This document shows, piece by piece, positions 61,843 to 64,000 of a DNA stretch of 64,000 bases (positions are counted from its first letter, which is position 1; each line of letters opens with the position of its first letter). The stretch covers positions 1,887,001 to 1,951,000 of the forward strand of contig VICG01000015.1 in assembly GCA_008692225.1 (NCBI GenBank), written 5' to 3'. Below the pieces are notes generated by a model. That model worked only from the letters and a program-made list of their open reading frames with translations. It did no database searches and had not been told where the DNA came from. The position numbers and the translations under genes were made by a program. The DNA comes from Monilinia fructicola. Taxonomy: Eukaryota; Ascomycota; Leotiomycetes; Helotiales; Sclerotiniaceae.

Positions 61843-61974
61843 ATGAAGTCTCTGATCCCCGCCTTCTTAACCTTACTTATCACCTTCTTCATCAGTGCCG
61901 CATTCGTATTCGCTTGTGCGATCGGCGGTAGATTAGAAGAATATCTGCCACTCCAGGGTTTGGTGGGGGGATGA
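61843..61974 (+). CDS. Possible 43-aa membrane microprotein
   Basis: A short frame starting MKSLIPAFLTLLITFFISAA and ending GLVGG. It has a single hydrophobic helix of about 20 residues, then a short polar tail (GGRLEEYL). It is divergent from the 85-aa membrane protein gene, 66 bp apart. The clean membrane-helix composition is the only support; chance is possible. Confidence 0.3.
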   Translation: MKSLIPAFLTLLITFFISAAFVFACAIGGRLEEYLPLQGLVGG

Positions 61975-62212
61975 TGGACTGAGGAGAATGATAGCATGAT
62001 TTTGAATTTTGAAGTATTTCCAAAGAAATTCGTATAGATCTGATTCATTGTCCATTAAGAGAATAATTACCTAGTATCTAGAAACGATCTTTTCATATGT
62101 CTTATGATCAATAAGAAAATTTGTCGCTCAACTTTGCCTCATCAAACTTGAGATCTCACGCCACTCAGCCCCTTTCCACCATTCAAGGGTAGGATAGGAA
62201 GCCAGCTAGTCT

Positions 62213-63233
62213 TCAGCAACTTTCTTTCCACGATCTCTTCCTTATATACTCTTCCAACTCCTCGACATCCCAATTAACCGCCACCATCCCACCTCTCAGA
62301 TAATCCGCTCTCTCTTGTGCCAGATACAGCGCCAGCATACCTGTCAAGTCGACGTGATCAAGAGCGTATAATTTGAAAGCGGGCGAAACCATATCTGTAG
62401 GTGCGATTCCTGGCATTGTGGTAAAGACGCGGAGAGTGGGATATTCAATATATGTAAGTGTTCATATAGCCTCTGTTCGGCGAGTTTAGAGATATTGTAA
62501 GCGGATCCGCGGGGAGAGGTAAAAGCAGCCCGACCTGAAGATACAGAGATTATGGTACCAACTGGCTGTGAAGGGGAGGGCTGGGATTGAATATAGTGAT
62601 GGGTCATTTGATACAGGCCCTTAAGGTTGGTTTCCTGTTGTTCGTGAGAAGTCAGCTATCATTCTCATCTCGACAATTCATTTGTGGTTGTCGGGCAAGG
62701 AAGCTCACAATTCCTCTCCACCAAGCACTCGGTTCTGTCTCACCGATAAACCCATCTTCCAGAAGACCTGCATTGTTCAACAATACATCCGCGGGTCTCC
62801 CGAATTCTTTTTGAACCACTTGAAAAAGATTCTTGACATCGTCTTCATTCACAATATCGACTTTCACGCTAAGGAATTTTGTACCTGGATTGATTGGCTG
62901 AAGCTTCTCGATGAGGGAGTCGATGGCTGCTATTCTACGAGCTGCAAGCACAATACCGGATGCATGTGCTTCGGTCCAAACTTTTGCTGCGGCCTGATGT
63001 GGTATTAGAAAATTGCATCTGATAGGGTATGGAATGAGAGGCGTTGTGCAAGAGTATGGTGGGAAGATACTTACAGCCCCAATACCAGAACTAGCTCCTG
63101 TGATGATAATAATCTTTCCCGATTGATCATTTGCTGGATTCTTGGAATCAATGGCCCAATAAGGATCTCGGCGGACAGTCTTGGTAATGGCATATGGGGT
63201 AGTATAGAAATTGGGGTCTGATTTGTCTGCCAT
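62213..63233 (-). CDS. Short-chain dehydrogenase/reductase (one frame break)
   Basis: Three exons: 63233-63075, 62993-62709 and 62634-62213. The first intron (81 nt, phase 0, no stop) could be read through, but removing it gives a clean SDR fold. Visible are the cofactor motif TGASSGIG (45-52), NNAG (126-129), the catalytic Ser in SVSSGRAAF (about 180) and Tyr194/Lys198 in YNISK. A break occurs at the AT run 62448-62453: upstream reads ...YEHLHI, and the C-terminal part (TLRVFTTMPGIAPTDM...) is in another frame, fitting two extra bases (or one missing). The corrected length is about 287 aa, normal for a classical SDR. The substrate is not evident; the long lead before TGASSGIG is unusual and includes two Tyr/Pro-rich segments. 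Confidence 0.83.
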
Positions 63234-64000
63234 TTTCGACGTTTGAGTCTGTTTTTCGATGGAGATGAATGATTCTATAGATCAGAGTTCTGGTTTCCGT
63301 GCAAGAGCAGAAGTATTATGTGCAATTGATTCCATATTTTTATATGCGGATTTCTAAGATGGGGTCATGAAGGCTGGATTCTTTGTAATAAAGTTCTATT
63401 GCATACGAAGTATATATGCTATGATTGAGCAAGTGGATATCAGAGAGAGTGAGGTGTCTTTTCGGCTTCATATCACATCGACAATAATCTCGACAGCAAT
63501 CTCAAAAATTGGTAATTAAATTTCATCGTCGATATGTATGTTGTTTTTGAAACATCCATGATATTATTATGCAGCCAGTTCTTCAAACTCAGAGGAATCA
63601 ATGTCAATTAGTTATCATGCATCATTTTGATATTCAACTATTTTCACGAGGGAATATTTAAGCACCAAATGTTTACTTGACACTCTGTCTTCCATAAGGT
63701 TAGAGAATACCTAGTATACATTACCTGTCATCAGGTAACCAAGTTTTTACATGATACAATTAACCAATAGCGATAGCGACATCGATTTTGGCATATTTAA
63801 ACTCACGACTAAAATGTGACGGGACGGGTCATCGGCTTAGGTTTTCTTATCACAAGGCCCACAGCTTGTAAAGCATGGATCAACCTTGAGTTTGTGATCT
63901 TCGAATATATGTAATTCGAGTGAAATCATGGTCAATCGAACGAGATGTGGTCTTTTTGGTGAAGAGAGCGTTGAAAGCGCTGACATAGCGATAAGGTTAG
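63234..64000. other. Upstream region of the dehydrogenase gene
   Basis: About 0.77 kb without a recognised gene. Contains the perfect foldback TTACCTG-TCAT-CAGGTAA at 63721-63738. The window ends before the next gene. Confidence 0.55.

Noticed and set aside
1..64000. tRNA, rRNA, CRISPR or intact transposon
   Set aside because: No cloverleaf with B-box, no rRNA-like conserved blocks, no regularly spaced direct repeats, and no transposase or reverse-transcriptase motif was seen by eye; a computational scan would be needed to exclude small or divergent copies.

Overview
The window is nuclear DNA from a filamentous ascomycete. The genes have short spliceosomal introns (mostly 45-140 nt, GT-AG, often with a CTAAC/CTGAC-like branch site), monocistronic layout and long AT-rich intergenic DNA full of microsatellites. 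The families are typical of Pezizomycotina: Rim15 kinase, Zn2Cys6 and bZIP/DUF3425 regulators, a CFEM protein and a Dal5-type MFS carrier. Overall style suggests Leotiomycetes (Botrytis/Sclerotinia relatives); that placement is inference from general resemblance, not from a search.

Layout. 1-2507: 5' part of a Rim15-type PAS kinase on the minus strand, running off the left edge. 2.5-20.6 kb: a gene-poor stretch of about 18 kb with many simple repeats, a strong flip in strand composition, and (10.3-17.5 kb) broken exon-like fragments and several inverted repeats. 20.7-22.0 kb: disordered protein with a C-terminal membrane segment. 22.0-26.8 kb: mostly non-coding, with a possible relic. 26.8-28.7 kb: MFS transporter. 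31.0-32.6 kb: single-pass mucin-like membrane protein. 33.4-40.0 kb: epoxide-hydrolase-like enzyme, Zn2Cys6 regulator and a divergent cyclase-family enzyme, possibly a small metabolic group. 40.7-42.1 kb: bZIP/DUF3425 factor. 43.6-45.7 kb: membrane acyltransferase and a small membrane protein. 47.2-49.8 kb: two-CFEM secreted protein. 51.2-52.7 kb: broken RBR ubiquitin ligase. 53.7-55.3 kb: 554-aa protein of unknown function. 57.8-58.4 kb: two-exon unknown gene. 59.0-61.8 kb: prenylcysteine-oxidase-like enzyme and a small membrane protein. 62.2-63.2 kb: short-chain dehydrogenase.

The main technical result is that about seven otherwise well-conserved genes carry ten single-site frame breaks, nine of them +1 and the tenth a two-base change (+2, or equivalently -1) in a dinucleotide run; an eleventh +1 lies in the RBR relic. 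All sit in homopolymers, short base doublets or the dinucleotide run, while other genes of equal length are intact. I read this as probable over-calling of homopolymers in the assembly; recent pseudogenization is the alternative. In the entries I give exon maps and the protein length expected if the break is ignored. No tRNA, rRNA, CRISPR array or intact transposon was recognised. I found no convincing new multi-gene system; the most unexplained DNA is the hairpin-rich block at 10.6-16.7 kb.
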